NCBI GenBank assembly: GCA_903884115.1
Contig: CAISDH010000006.1
Location: forward strand, 1 to 47,918
Direction of reading: 5' to 3'
Source of the DNA: an uncultured Microcaldota archaeon
Lineage (GTDB): Archaea; Micrarchaeota; Micrarchaeia; Micrarchaeales; Micrarchaeaceae
DNA length: 47,918 nt
Numbering within the stretch: position 1 is the first letter of the stretch; each line of letters starts with the position of its first letter. The position numbers were made by a program, and so were the translations under genes. Positions 17,003 to 26,161 of this stretch are shown here, piece after piece. The notes under the pieces are model-generated. The model was given only the letters and a program-made list of their open reading frames with translations. It did not search any database and was not told the origin of the DNA.

Positions 17003-17170
17003 ATGGAATACACGAAATTCGAGAAAGCTAGAATCATAGGCGCACGGGCATTGCAGATCGCATACGGCGCCCCGCCACTGGTGAAGGTGCCAGAAGGCAT
17101 GGTCAATCCTCTGGACCTTGCGGCGCTTGAGTTCGACAAGGACGTAATACCCATAACCATACTCAAATAA
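17003..17170 (+). CDS. rpoK: DNA-directed RNA polymerase subunit K (Rpb6 homologue)
   Basis: A 55-residue protein. It has [21 protein letters not shown] at the start, then [18 protein letters not shown] at the end, the two hallmark stretches of archaeal RpoK/Rpb6 ([15 protein letters not shown] and IAxxEFxxxxxPIxI). RpoK stabilises the polymerase clamp and helps assembly. The length is right for archaeal RpoK. It is probably cotranscribed with the lipid reductase. The last 8 nt overlap the end of the convergent phosphoesterase gene. Confidence 0.93.
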   Translation: MEYTKFEKARIIGARALQIAYGAPPLVKVPEGMVNPLDLAALEFDKDVIPITILK

Positions 17171-17894
17171 CTGCGCTGTTCACGACAGAGCCGTCCAGGG
17201 TATAGACCTTCGCCCTTTTGTAGTCGAAGATATCGCTCCTGAACAGCGGGTTGTGGCTTTCCAGCTCATTTCCCATGAGCCTGCCCATTATCAGGTAATT
17301 GAATGCAGGCGCGATGACGAGCTTGATCCTCTTGTTGAAATGCGCATAGCTCTGCGCGGCAACCGCTTCCTTCACATTTGCTACGACCCACACCTTTTCC
17401 TCATAGACGGCTCCGTTCTTGTCTATGATCCTTACCGCCGGGTGGCTGTGTGCAGTTATGAGGTAATCGCACAGCATGGCCTTTTCGCTGGGCCTCTTGT
17501 CTCCGTGCAGGAACGCGAACCTCCCTATTATCAGTTCGCGGCTTATCCTGTTGCTTATCAGTTCCTGCAGGTGAGCGTCGTGGTTGCCCGCTATCACCTC
17601 TATATCCAAGTCGCCGAGTCTCTCGAAGAACGACCTTACCAGCCTTGCCTCAGCCGCATCTGGATAGAGTATGCTCTCCTTTATGTCGCCGAGCAGTATC
17701 ACTTTGTCGATGGAGAACTCCTTCACCAATTTGCGTATCCGGTCAGAGAGCTGCGCTGTCGCATCCACGTGCACTCCGCGCTCGCGCAGATTGCGCTCCA
17801 TCCCGATGTGGAGGTCCCCGATCACAAGATACTTCTCCGCGCCGTGCAGCGCAATAATCGCAGGCTCGTTGTATACAAACCTCAAGTAACGCAT
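17163..17894 (-). CDS. COG1407-type metallophosphoesterase
   Basis: A calcineurin-like phosphoesterase of 243 residues from ATG 17894. Metal-binding motifs are GDLHIG, GDIKES, GNHDAH, then HGD and HSHP near the end, all intact. The ATG at 17894 is preferred over an upstream one at 17981 because the conserved beta strand ([13 protein letters not shown]) starts here and a TTTTTATT element lies about 36 nt before it. Natural substrates of this archaeal family are not settled; nucleic acid or nucleotide phosphodiesters are possible. A second, less typical member is at 33260. Confidence 0.87.
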   Translation of the reverse strand: MRYLRFVYNEPAIIALHGAEKYLVIGDLHIGMERNLRERGVHVDATAQLSDRIRKLVKEFSIDKVILLGDIKESILYPDAAEARLVRSFFERLGDLDIEVIAGNHDAHLQELISNRISRELIIGRFAFLHGDKRPSEKAMLCDYLITAHSHPAVRIIDKNGAVYEEKVWVVANVKEAVAAQSYAHFNKRIKLVIAPAFNYLIMGRLMGNELESHNPLFRSDIFDYKRAKVYTLDGSVVNSAVI

Positions 17895-17940
17895 GGTGCC
17901 ACCAGCACTGTTATTAATGCTTGGACGTGAATAAAAACTA

Positions 17941-19017
17941 ATGGCTGACTTCTCCCCGCACATAGGAAGGATATTCGGCATAGACGTCGAGCTGCACTGG
18001 TCATTCCTGCTGCTTCTTATCGTGATACTTCTTCTAAGCTTCTACTTTTTCGTATTATGGGTTCTCCTATTCTTATTCGTGCTTCTGCACGAGCTCGTCC
18101 ATTCAGTCACATCGATAAGGAACGGAGTCAAGGTCAAGAAAATAGTCCTGTACCCGTTCGGCGGCGGCTCTGTTATAGACTTCGAGCACATAACGCCTGA
18201 AGTAGAGTTCCGCATATCCATAGTGGGGCCGCTGGCAAGCCTTCTTCTTGCATCGCTGCTCGGCATGGCCACCATCTTCTCGCCTCCCGGGATCGTGAGG
18301 GCCACCATGCAGGAGCTGTTCATACTGAATGTGTTCCTTGGCGTGTTCAACCTCTTGCCATGGCTTCCGCTGGACGGAGGCAGGGCGCTGCGCAGCTATC
18401 TGCAAAACAAGCACAGCTTCATCGACTCAACAAGAATGGCTGTGAAAGTGGGTAACGCCATAACGTTCGCCTTTATAGCCGGCACGGTACTGTACGCCGC
18501 GACGCTCAATGCGCCTTTCGCGTACAAGGAATTCATCGTGCTCTGGGATGCGGTCATAGCGATGTTCATATATAGCGGCGCACAGGCAGAGCTTCAGTCT
18601 GCGATAATCAAGACTGAGATTGCAGAGCTCCGCGTGAAGGACGTGATAAGCCACGGCTACGTCATGCTCAATGGCGGCGTGACCCTGCAGAAGCTATACC
18701 GCGCCGTGCTCAAATCACACCAGCACATCATCCTGTTCAAGAAGGGCGACAGGCTGATGGAGCTCTCAAGAATTCCTGTAGAGCCGGGCAAAGCAACTGC
18801 AGAGGTCATCTCGCACTGGGCCAAGGAGATACATTACATACAATACGATGCGCCGCTCTACAGCGCCGTGGAGAAGATGCGTTCTGAAGACACGGGCGTG
18901 CTTGCGGTCTTGAAAGCAGGAAAGCTTTTCGGCATACTCACCGCTCCGCACGTCGAATCTGTCATAGCGCTGTTCATATCGAAAAAGAGCCACGAAAATG
19001 CAGGCAATGCTAAATAA
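17941..19017 (+). CDS. site-2 protease family (M50) membrane metalloprotease with CBS-like C-terminus
   Basis: A 358-residue intramembrane protease. Several membrane helices lie in the first 210 residues. The zinc site is HELVH at 50-54, and the second metal motif is NLLPWLPLDGG at 137-147 with the ligand D145. After about residue 210 comes a soluble part with two regions resembling CBS domains (VKDVISHGYVMLNGG... and EDTGVLAVLKAGKLFGIL), the common build of archaeal/bacterial S2P group III. Such proteases cut membrane-bound substrates; no substrate is encoded next to it. Confidence 0.9.
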   Translation: MADFSPHIGRIFGIDVELHWSFLLLLIVILLLSFYFFVLWVLLFLFVLLHELVHSVTSIRNGVKVKKIVLYPFGGGSVIDFEHITPEVEFRISIVGPLASLLLASLLGMATIFSPPGIVRATMQELFILNVFLGVFNLLPWLPLDGGRALRSYLQNKHSFIDSTRMAVKVGNAITFAFIAGTVLYAATLNAPFAYKEFIVLWDAVIAMFIYSGAQAELQSAIIKTEIAELRVKDVISHGYVMLNGGVTLQKLYRAVLKSHQHIILFKKGDRLMELSRIPVEPGKATAEVISHWAKEIHYIQYDAPLYSAVEKMRSEDTGVLAVLKAGKLFGILTAPHVESVIALFISKKSHENAGNAK

Positions 19018-19130
19018 ACCTGGAGCTGTGCGCCCTTCTTCTGCAAAAGCCGGATATCGTCATTATTGCGGGAACAGCGCAAACAAATAAAAAGAATAGG
19101 GTCGATAGGTATAACGCGACCGGTGTAGCG

Positions 19131-22100
19131 ATGCTCTACCTAGACAGTCTAGTACTGCACAACTTCAAATCATTCAGGCACGCAAGCATAAAGCTGAAGC
19201 CGAACTTCAACTGCATTGTCGGCCCCAACGGCTCGGGCAAATCCAACATATGCGACTCGCTGCTCTTTGTACTTGGCGAGAGTTCTCTCAAGCGCCTGCG
19301 CGTCACGAGCCTGCAGCAGCTGATAAACGACAAGGCGAAGCCCAAGAATGACGAGGGCACGAAGCGCGCATACGTCAAGCTCAACTTCGCGGGCGACGAG
19401 CAGCTGGAGATCGCGCGCATCATAAAATCGAACAACAAGGTAGGATACAGGCTTAACGGCAAGCACGTGACAAGGCAGGAGATGCTGGAAGTCATGCGCG
19501 CCCACAAGAGCGAGATCAGCGAGGTCAATACCATAACCCAGGGCGAGATCACGTCGATGGTCTCCCTTAACCCGAAGGAGCGCAGAGTTCTCATAGAGGT
19601 TGCCGCTGGCATACAGGAGTTCAACGAGAAAAAAGACGCGTCGATGCACGAGCTGGAGAGGGTCGAGGCAAAGACCAACGAGGCCAACATACAGCTGAAC
19701 GAGAGGCTTGGATTCCTCGAAGAGCTCGCCAAGGAGAAAGAGGATGCAGAACGCTACATGGCGTTGACGAACACGATAAAACGCATCAACTACACATTGC
19801 TGAAGCTCAAGGAGAATGCCGCCACAAGCGAGCTGTCAAAGGCGATAGCTGCGCTGCGTGAGCGGGAAACACAGCAGGCATCACTGTCAGAGAGGATAAT
19901 GCATGCGAACCTAGAGACAGAGGCGCAGCTCGCAAAGAAGTCCGAACTGTCTAAGAAGCTGAACGAGCGCTCGATGGAAGTGAGCGTCACGAACAGGCTT
20001 CTGGAAGACCTCGGGAAGGAGATTGCTGTAGCAGAGACGCAGCTCGCCGCATCAAAGACCAAGTCTGAAGAGCTTAACACTCGGATAACTGAGCTGCAAT
20101 CATCAAGGAAGAAGATCATAGAGCAGCTGGAAGCCAACGAGCCCATGATGAAGAGCTCGCAAGATGAGCTTGCGGCGCTTGCGAAGAAACTCGAGGGCAA
20201 GGATGTCCGAACAGTCGAAGGCGAATACGAGCTCATCAACAAGCACACAAGCAACCAGCACAGCATAGACTCTCTTATCGAAAAGCAGAACGCATTGAAC
20301 GGCACGCTCATGCACAACAGGCTCAGCATCGAGGCCATAGACAAAAGCACGGCGCAGGTACGGTCCTCAGTGCAGGAGAAGCGCAGGCGCCTCGAGTCGA
20401 TGGAGAGCGAGCTTGCCACTAAAAAAGAGAGCGCCTCTGCCCTGAAAGGCAAGGCCTCGGAGGCAAAGGCTCAGCTGAATGCCAAGAACGCAGAGAGCAG
20501 CGAGATCAAGAACCTGTCAGAGGCTCTTTACGTCGAGAGCGTCGAGGTCCGGGAGCGCATCGCATCGCTGGGCGCGCGCACAGACAAGAGCGCAGAGGCG
20601 CTAAGGAAGAACATCAAGGGCTTCTACGGCAGGGCGTACGAGCTCTGCGGCTATGAACCAAAATACGCAAACGCTGTCAACGCCGCTGCATCGAGCAGGT
20701 TCGGCTATTTCATTGTCGATTCGATAGACGTGGCAAAAGATGCCATAGCCATGCTGAAGTCAAAGGAGCTGGGCAGGGCCACGTTCATACCGTTGAAGGA
20801 GGTCGTCGCAACACAGCAGCAGAAGGATCGCGGCCTGGTATCAGTTCTGGAGCACGTCAGCTTCGACAAGAAGTACGAACGGGCATTCTCATACATCTTC
20901 GCGAACACATACCTCGTCGATGACATCGACGAAGCGAAGCGCAAGGGCGTGGGCAGCCACAGGTTCGTCACGATAGACGGAGAGCTTGTAGAGACTTCTG
21001 GAGTAGTGACAGGAGGCTCTGCGAAGGGCCTGGAGTCGCCGGCAGTGCTGACTGCAAGGCAGAAGGGCATCGAAGAAAAGAGAACGGAATTGAATTCAAG
21101 GCTCAACGAGATCGCGAAGTCCGCCGAGCAGATAAGCAAGGTTGCGGCGGGCTACGAGACCGAAGCGATGAGCCTCGGGATGGACATCAAGTACGCTGAA
21201 GAAGGCGCAGGCAAGCTGCGCACCGAACTGCAGGAATTGTCAAGCTCGCTCACTGCACAGGAGAAGGAACGCGAGAGGCTGCGCACAGCAGCGGATTCAT
21301 CAGGCACAGAGTCTGATTCTCTGGCGCGCAGCATAGACGCGCTGAAGAAGGAGAACGAACGGATATACTCTTTGGCCAACAGCCCGGAGAGGCGCAGCTC
21401 GAAGACGAGCAAGAGCGAGCTCGAGGCGATAAAGGCCATGACTGCGCGTTCGGAAGAGCTCACAGTAAAGATTGCAACAACAAACAAGGAGAGCGAGCTT
21501 CTGAAGAGCAGGCTCGGAGAGATAGAGTCCGACATCAAGAAGGGCACCGAGGAGCGCAAGTCCATTTCGGTAACGCTTACGTCTCTCGGAGCGTCGATCG
21601 CAGAGAGCAGGAAGAAGCAGGAGGCGCTGCAGCAGAAGATAAAGAGCCACGACACGAAGTCAGCAGGCCTATTCAAGGAAGAGGAGATTGCAGAGTCTGC
21701 CATAGCAAAGCTGGCGCAGGAGAAGGGCGGGCTGTCAAGCAATGCAGAAAAACTGACCAGGGATATCATCGAGCTTCAATCGCGCGGCTCCCAGCTGCAG
21801 ACAAGGATTGCAGACATAAAGGCCGAGCTCATGTCCTACCAGGGCGTGGACATGCTCGATGAGCACGCATCAGAGAAGCTGGAAGCGCAGCTGGCAGTGT
21901 CCAAGAGCGACCTGGAGCGGCTGGGCAATGTGAATCTGAAGGCCACGGAGCTCTATCTGCAGAAGAGCCGCGACGCGGAAGAGGCAAAGCAGAAGCTTGG
22001 CATACTGGACAACGAAAAGGGCTCTATACTGGCCATGATAAACGAGATAGAGACCAAGAAGCTGAACATATTCAACGAGACTTTCAACATAGTGAACGAG

Positions 22101-22529
22101 AACTTCAAGAAGCTGTACAATTACATATTCGACGACCAGGCGTACCTGTACCTTGATAACGTCAAAGACCCGTTCAACACGGGGCTCATGATACACCTGT
22201 CGAACAAGCTGAAGGCGAGCAACTCGGACCTTATGTCAGGAGGCGAGAAGGCGCTGCTCATGCTGATGCTGATATTCGCGATACACATGAAGAGTCCGAG
22301 GAGCTACTACATCTTCGACGAGATAGACACGATGCTGGACAAGGAGAATTCCAAGAAGCTCTCCAAGCTGCTCGGCGAGCTGAGCAAAAAGTCGCAGATG
22401 ATAGTCGTGAGCCACAACGACTCGCTGATAACCGCAGCTGACACTGCCATCGGTGTGGTGCGCAGGGAAGGCGAGTCGCAGGTCGTGGGGCTGCAGCTCA
22501 CAGAGGCCAGCGCGATAACGCGCGGCTAG
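19131..22529 (+). CDS. smc: chromosome segregation/condensation protein SMC
   Basis: A full-length SMC of 1132 residues. Walker A is GPNGSGKSN at 31-39 and the Q-loop region follows at VNTITQGEI. Long coiled coils run from about 170 to 490 and 640 to 980. The hinge lies around 493-633. The signature LMSGGEKALL is near 1034-1043 and Walker B FDEIDTMLD at about 1062. SMC dimers organise and segregate the chromosome, usually with ScpA/ScpB; neither is in this window. The signal peptidase gene follows 8 nt after its stop, so the two may share a transcript. Confidence 0.97.
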   Translation: MLYLDSLVLHNFKSFRHASIKLKPNFNCIVGPNGSGKSNICDSLLFVLGESSLKRLRVTSLQQLINDKAKPKNDEGTKRAYVKLNFAGDEQLEIARIIKSNNKVGYRLNGKHVTRQEMLEVMRAHKSEISEVNTITQGEITSMVSLNPKERRVLIEVAAGIQEFNEKKDASMHELERVEAKTNEANIQLNERLGFLEELAKEKEDAERYMALTNTIKRINYTLLKLKENAATSELSKAIAALRERETQQASLSERIMHANLETEAQLAKKSELSKKLNERSMEVSVTNRLLEDLGKEIAVAETQLAASKTKSEELNTRITELQSSRKKIIEQLEANEPMMKSSQDELAALAKKLEGKDVRTVEGEYELINKHTSNQHSIDSLIEKQNALNGTLMHNRLSIEAIDKSTAQVRSSVQEKRRRLESMESELATKKESASALKGKASEAKAQLNAKNAESSEIKNLSEALYVESVEVRERIASLGARTDKSAEALRKNIKGFYGRAYELCGYEPKYANAVNAAASSRFGYFIVDSIDVAKDAIAMLKSKELGRATFIPLKEVVATQQQKDRGLVSVLEHVSFDKKYERAFSYIFANTYLVDDIDEAKRKGVGSHRFVTIDGELVETSGVVTGGSAKGLESPAVLTARQKGIEEKRTELNSRLNEIAKSAEQISKVAAGYETEAMSLGMDIKYAEEGAGKLRTELQELSSSLTAQEKERERLRTAADSSGTESDSLARSIDALKKENERIYSLANSPERRSSKTSKSELEAIKAMTARSEELTVKIATTNKESELLKSRLGEIESDIKKGTEERKSISVTLTSLGASIAESRKKQEALQQKIKSHDTKSAGLFKEEEIAESAIAKLAQEKGGLSSNAEKLTRDIIELQSRGSQLQTRIADIKAELMSYQGVDMLDEHASEKLEAQLAVSKSDLERLGNVNLKATELYLQKSRDAEEAKQKLGILDNEKGSILAMINEIETKKLNIFNETFNIVNENFKKLYNYIFDDQAYLYLDNVKDPFNTGLMIHLSNKLKASNSDLMSGGEKALLMLMLIFAIHMKSPRSYYIFDEIDTMLDKENSKKLSKLLGELSKKSQMIVVSHNDSLITAADTAIGVVRREGESQVVGLQLTEASAITRG

Positions 22530-22537
22530 CTATTTTG

Positions 22538-23545
22538 ATGTTTATGTCCAGGAAGAGCGGCAGGCACACAGCAACGGATCGCAAGCAAGTGCCAACGCTG
22601 CCCCTGTATGTGGCGCTTGTCGCGCTGTTCGTGCTCTACATGTATTTCCAGCAGGTTCAGTTTCTTGCGCTTCTCTTCGGCCTGCTCCTGCTCATCGTGT
22701 TCGTGCTGCTGATCGTGCTTGAGCTGGCTGGCAGCATGGCAGAGGAAGGACTTACAAGGAGCACGCTGGAGATAGCTGTTGCGATTGTGGCTGTGTTGCT
22801 GCTGTGGTATTCTGCAAAATTTCTTCTGCACACCGCATATCCCCTTGATGTCGTTCCGAGCTGCAGCATGCAGCCGCACCTCAACAGGGGCGACGTGATA
22901 CTGCTGCAGGGCATAACAAACATAAGCGAGCTCCGCGCCCCGGTAGTGCGCGTGAGCAAGGCCGCATACGCGCAGATGAATTCCGGCATTGGAGGCGAGT
23001 TTCTTGCGTGCGCTGCATACAACGTCAGCGCCGTAGGCAGGGTCACGACGTCGCAGCTGCTAAGGCCAGGCTATTCCATAGGCCTGTACAACGAGATTAC
23101 GGGTACAATCGCGCAGCAGGGTGCGCAAAGCGGCAGCCTTGTGCAGTACACATGCGGCACAAGCAAGGTGAATTTCAGCAATGGAACCACAGGCACCGAG
23201 GTTTACACCACAGCAATAACCATCGCGGGTTCTACGATAATAGGGGACAGGAACGACTCAGTAGTGGTCTACCAGACTGTGCCCTCAGACCTGTTCTACA
23301 AGTTCGGTGACAGCTATATCGTGCACAGAGTGTATGCCATAATAAACGCAAGCGGCACCTATTACCTGCTGACAAAGGGAGACAACAACCCCGGACTTGA
23401 CATGCAGTATGGCAACTATCCCGCCAACCTCAGCCAGATACAGGGCAAGGTAGTGGCATCGGTGCCGTACATAGGCTACATAAAGCTCATTTTCTCAGAG
23501 AGCTACACCGAACCCGCAGGATGCAACGCGACGATGTCGGATTAG
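22538..23545 (+). CDS. signal peptidase I, archaeal/ER type
   Basis: A membrane protease that removes signal peptides from secreted proteins. Three hydrophobic segments lie before residue 100. The catalytic Ser is in PSCSMQPHLNRGD (about S110). The family His that replaces the bacterial Lys is in SYIVHRVYAI (about H263), and the acidic site is LTKGDNNPGLD. There is an insertion of about 100 residues between the Ser and His boxes, Ser/Thr/Asn-rich. ATG 22538 is taken; a TTG at 22535 and an ATG at 22544 are alternatives. The last seven codons recur at 24063-24087. Confidence 0.88.
   Translation: MFMSRKSGRHTATDRKQVPTLPLYVALVALFVLYMYFQQVQFLALLFGLLLLIVFVLLIVLELAGSMAEEGLTRSTLEIAVAIVAVLLLWYSAKFLLHTAYPLDVVPSCSMQPHLNRGDVILLQGITNISELRAPVVRVSKAAYAQMNSGIGGEFLACAAYNVSAVGRVTTSQLLRPGYSIGLYNEITGTIAQQGAQSGSLVQYTCGTSKVNFSNGTTGTEVYTTAITIAGSTIIGDRNDSVVVYQTVPSDLFYKFGDSYIVHRVYAIINASGTYYLLTKGDNNPGLDMQYGNYPANLSQIQGKVVASVPYIGYIKLIFSESYTEPAGCNATMSD
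23522..23545 (+). repeat. direct repeat, left copy (3' end of the signal peptidase gene)
   Basis: About 24 nt covering the codons for CNATMSD-stop. A second copy at 24063-24086 differs at four positions, most of them synonymous, and also encodes CNATMSD-stop. The two copies flank the ORF at 23561. Confidence 0.7.
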
Positions 23546-23560
23546 TTGTGATGTGATCTT

Positions 23561-23947
23561 GTGAGAGATAGGTGGACCATACCATCAAAACAAATCCCTC
23601 AAAATATTGTCAATTGGGAGATAGCTAGGAGCAGAAGTTTGGTACAGGATGGTCTCTATGACTCTTGGGTCGTTGCTGCAGAACAGGCTGTTGCCAAGCA
23701 CTCTCAATACATAGTGCATGATGTGATAAAGGCGATGAAAGCCTTGGACAAGAACGATACAACAGAAAAAACTCACAAGGCACTGAAACCCTTGTTACTC
23801 TTGAGGACGGATCTTGGCGAGCGCCTTCTTAAGTTCTCCAAACACTACAACGAATACAAAGAAATGTATGAGCCCGTGCTTATAGAAGAGAACCGGAAAG
23901 AATTTGACGCTTGGAATAAGGAGCAAGAAAAGAAATTACTTAGATAG
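23561..23947 (+). CDS. hypothetical protein between direct repeats
   Basis: A 128-residue soluble, mostly helical, charged protein that I do not recognise. It starts with GTG at 23561; no ATG lies upstream in frame. There are no Cys and no membrane segment. It includes HSQYIVHDVIKAMKAL and a Lys/Glu-rich C-terminus. It lies 15 nt after the signal peptidase gene and, with its 3' flank, between two copies of that gene's last codons. The composition is more AT-rich than that of the neighbours. It looks like an inserted accessory gene. Confidence 0.6.
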   Translation: MRDRWTIPSKQIPQNIVNWEIARSRSLVQDGLYDSWVVAAEQAVAKHSQYIVHDVIKAMKALDKNDTTEKTHKALKPLLLLRTDLGERLLKFSKHYNEYKEMYEPVLIEENRKEFDAWNKEQEKKLLR

Positions 23948-24062
23948 GAAGAGAAGGACATGCGAAGCGGCAGGCTACAAGTAGATCCTGGATTTGATGA
24001 TTGATATTTTGTGAATTTTAATTGCTCGCCATGTCCTTTTGTCGCTCTCAAAACATGCAATC

Positions 24063-24086
24063 TGTAACGCGACGATGTCTGACTAA
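24063..24086 (+). repeat. direct repeat, right copy
   Basis: Second copy of the signal peptidase 3' end, encoding CNATMSD-stop in a frame without an upstream gene. The preceding 115 nt (23948-24062) have no gene but contain AAGGACATG (23954-23962) and its exact inverse at 24030-24038. Confidence 0.65.
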
Positions 24087-24127
24087 GCGTTATAAAGTTT
24101 AAGTGCTAAGAAGTATCAGGTGACTGA

Positions 24128-24574
24128 ATGAAATACGTTGAAGCGCTTCAGGAATACGACGGCAAGGAAAAAAGCATCTTTATGGCCGGTCCAATCACGC
24201 ATGCGCCGGACTGGCAGAGTTCTATTGTCGAGCTTCTAAAAGACACAGACTTGGTGCTTCTGAATCCAAGGAGGAAAGACTTCCCTATAAACGACCTTGC
24301 CGCTGCAGAGGAGCAGGTCAGGTGGGAATACGAGCATCTGAGAAAAGCAAGCGCGATCTCCTTCTGGTTCTCTAGGGAGACTTCGTCTCCGATAGTGCTG
24401 TACGAGCTTGGAGCGTGGTCCATGAAAGACAAACCTATTTTTGTAGGCATTGATATCGGCTATCTAAGAAGGGCAGACGTTGAGATCCAGACAAGATTGG
24501 CGCGGCCTGAAGTCAAGATAGTGTACAGCATGGAGGCTCTTGCAGACCAGATTAAGGAATTCGCAAAGAAGTGA
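24128..24574 (+). CDS. nucleoside 2-deoxyribosyltransferase-like protein
   Basis: A 148-residue protein with the pattern of the Nuc_deoxyrib_tr family: SIFMAGPIT near the start, LLNPRRKDF, EEQVRWEYEHLRKASAISFWF, and PIVLYELGAWS. Those stretches hold the nucleotide-binding Gly, Asp/Glu and the catalytic-type Glu of the fold. Family members move or remove bases on deoxyribonucleosides or related nucleotides. TATA-like GTTATAAAG lies about 35 nt upstream, and GGTGA lies 4 nt before the ATG. The true substrate is unknown. Confidence 0.82.
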   Translation: MKYVEALQEYDGKEKSIFMAGPITHAPDWQSSIVELLKDTDLVLLNPRRKDFPINDLAAAEEQVRWEYEHLRKASAISFWFSRETSSPIVLYELGAWSMKDKPIFVGIDIGYLRRADVEIQTRLARPEVKIVYSMEALADQIKEFAKK

Positions 24575-24583
24575 CGTTTCGAA

Positions 24584-25636
24584 TCACTTTAGCCACTTGC
24601 CCATGCCCTGCTGCCGCTGCTGCTCCTGCCGCTCCCCCAATCTGTCTGCAAACTTTTCTATGCGGTCTGGCAAGAAGCCGTGCTCTTCGCACATGAACTT
24701 GACGAGCTCCGACCTGCTGCCTGTCTTCTCCAGGAGCTTCCCCACATCGTCCTTGCTGAACTCCTTCACTTCGGGATTCGTGAATAGTTCCTCCACTTCC
24801 TTTATGTCAAGCTCGAACTCCGTCTTGAACTTCTCCTTTACCTGCGCCTTCACGTCGTCAATGCTCTTTGCGGATTTCGCCATCTTGAGCGCAGTCTTGG
24901 GTCCTACACCCTTGATGCCCTCGTTGAAGTCAGTGCCAAGCAGAATCCCCAGCCAGATGAGCTGCTTGTGGCTTATGCCGAGGCTATTGAGCGTCTCGTT
25001 GAAGTCCAGCATCTCCGGTTCAACGTTTATGTAGACATTTTTCTTCGGCAGCTTTCTCCTTCCTGAGAACGTCAGGTTCCTTACAACGCGCGGAGATCCG
25101 AAGAGCATGGTGTCATAGTCTTGGCTTGCAGCGGCGTACACAAGACCCTGCCTGCACATGAAACTTGCCTGCGCCTCGCCCTCGCTCGGCGCATTTATGT
25201 AAGCAACGCCCATCCTGTCCAGCAGTGCCTTTGAGCTCTCGACAATCCACTTGTCAACGCGCGTGCTCGCCTGGGCGTGCGTCCTTGCCGCCGCGACATC
25301 GCCCCTGCGCACCGCTTCCTGCCACGCCTCCCTGGCTGCATTGCGCCTCTGCATGCGCGCCTCTATGGTCTTCTGCTTAAGCATGGACGGCAGGCCGTCG
25401 AAAACGTAGATCGGCTTTATGCCGTAGCCCGCCAGCTCTATTGTCCTATAGAATATTCCAGATAAGTGGCTGGTGACATTGCCATTGGAATCGGTCAAAG
25501 GCGTTCCGTCGGGCTGCCTTATTATCGAAAGGAACTGGTAGAGCACGTTGTATGCGTCTATCGCAATCACAGTGTTGCTGAGCTCATCGAACGCGATCCT
25601 GCGCTTCGACACGAGCTTGCTCAGGTCTACTGCCAT
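24584..25636 (-). CDS. fen: flap endonuclease FEN-1
   Basis: A 350-residue structure-specific nuclease that removes 5' flaps in Okazaki fragment processing and repair. The acidic active site residues lie in AIDAYN, VFDGLP, PSEGEAQA, SQDYDTML and GTDFNEG, in the order and spacing of FEN-1. The helix-hairpin-helix is IKGVGPKTALKMA. The end QQGMGKWL fits a PIP box (QxxMxxWL) for binding the PCNA clamp, with Trp-Leu in place of Phe-Phe. It follows the MBF1 gene by 2 nt, so the two probably form an operon. Confidence 0.96.
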   Translation of the reverse strand: MAVDLSKLVSKRRIAFDELSNTVIAIDAYNVLYQFLSIIRQPDGTPLTDSNGNVTSHLSGIFYRTIELAGYGIKPIYVFDGLPSMLKQKTIEARMQRRNAAREAWQEAVRRGDVAAARTHAQASTRVDKWIVESSKALLDRMGVAYINAPSEGEAQASFMCRQGLVYAAASQDYDTMLFGSPRVVRNLTFSGRRKLPKKNVYINVEPEMLDFNETLNSLGISHKQLIWLGILLGTDFNEGIKGVGPKTALKMAKSAKSIDDVKAQVKEKFKTEFELDIKEVEELFTNPEVKEFSKDDVGKLLEKTGSRSELVKFMCEEHGFLPDRIEKFADRLGERQEQQRQQGMGKWLK

Positions 25637-25638
25637 TG

Positions 25639-26091
25639 CTATCTCTCTATGAACTCGCCCAGAGTCGCTTTCTCTGAGTTGCCCCTGCTGTGCACTGAAC
25701 CTGCTGGCTCCTGCATCTCGTATAGCGTTATACCGAGCGCCTTCTCCAGCTTCTTCGCAAGCTTAATGTCCGGCCTCAGCGTCTGCTCCTCCGCGCGCAG
25801 GATGAACGTCTCCTTCTCGTTGAGCATCTCTGCGAGCACCTTTATCGGCAGCTTCATGCGCTCCCTAGCCTCCCTTATTATTCTGCCGTAGTTCTCCTTG
25901 AGGGAAGCTTCTTCTTTCACATTGCTGCGTTGCATCGGCGCGACCCTTACCTTCTCGCCGCTCCTTCCTATAACGGTCTTGCCCTGTGCGCATTTTGTGC
26001 ACACGCGCAGCTCCGTGCCGTCCAGGTTTATTATGTACACGTCATTGATCTTGTTTCCGCATAGTTCGCACTCTTCCACGTTTTCACCCAT
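25639..26091 (-). CDS. multiprotein bridging factor 1 (archaeal MBF1)
   Basis: A 150-residue protein with an N-terminal zinc ribbon (CELCG at 8-12, CTKCA about 22 residues later) and a C-terminal XRE-like helix-turn-helix (LPIKVLAEMLNEKETFILRAEEQTLRPDIKLAKKLEKAL). This pairing defines archaeal MBF1. Such proteins bind the basal transcription machinery or ribosomes. It heads an operon with FEN-1. The palindromic CTTTATAAAG at about 26122-26131 lies between it and the divergent protease gene and could serve both promoters. Confidence 0.93.
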   Translation of the reverse strand: MGENVEECELCGNKINDVYIINLDGTELRVCTKCAQGKTVIGRSGEKVRVAPMQRSNVKEEASLKENYGRIIREARERMKLPIKVLAEMLNEKETFILRAEEQTLRPDIKLAKKLEKALGITLYEMQEPAGSVHSRGNSEKATLGEFIER

Positions 26092-26161
26092 GTGCCGTAC
26101 CGTGCATAGCTATTTCATATAATCTTTATAAAGATGCACACCCCAACAGTCAGGAATCACA

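Noticed and set aside
17895-17981. N-terminal extension of the phosphoesterase at 17163
   Set aside because: The extra 29 residues have no family resemblance and overlap the start of the divergent protease gene; promoter spacing supports 17894.
23993-24085. Possible C/D box sRNA (TGATGA near 23996 and CTGA near 24080)
   Set aside because: The boxes are about 85 nt apart, no internal D'/C' pair or terminal stem fits, and the CTGA lies in the duplicated gene end.
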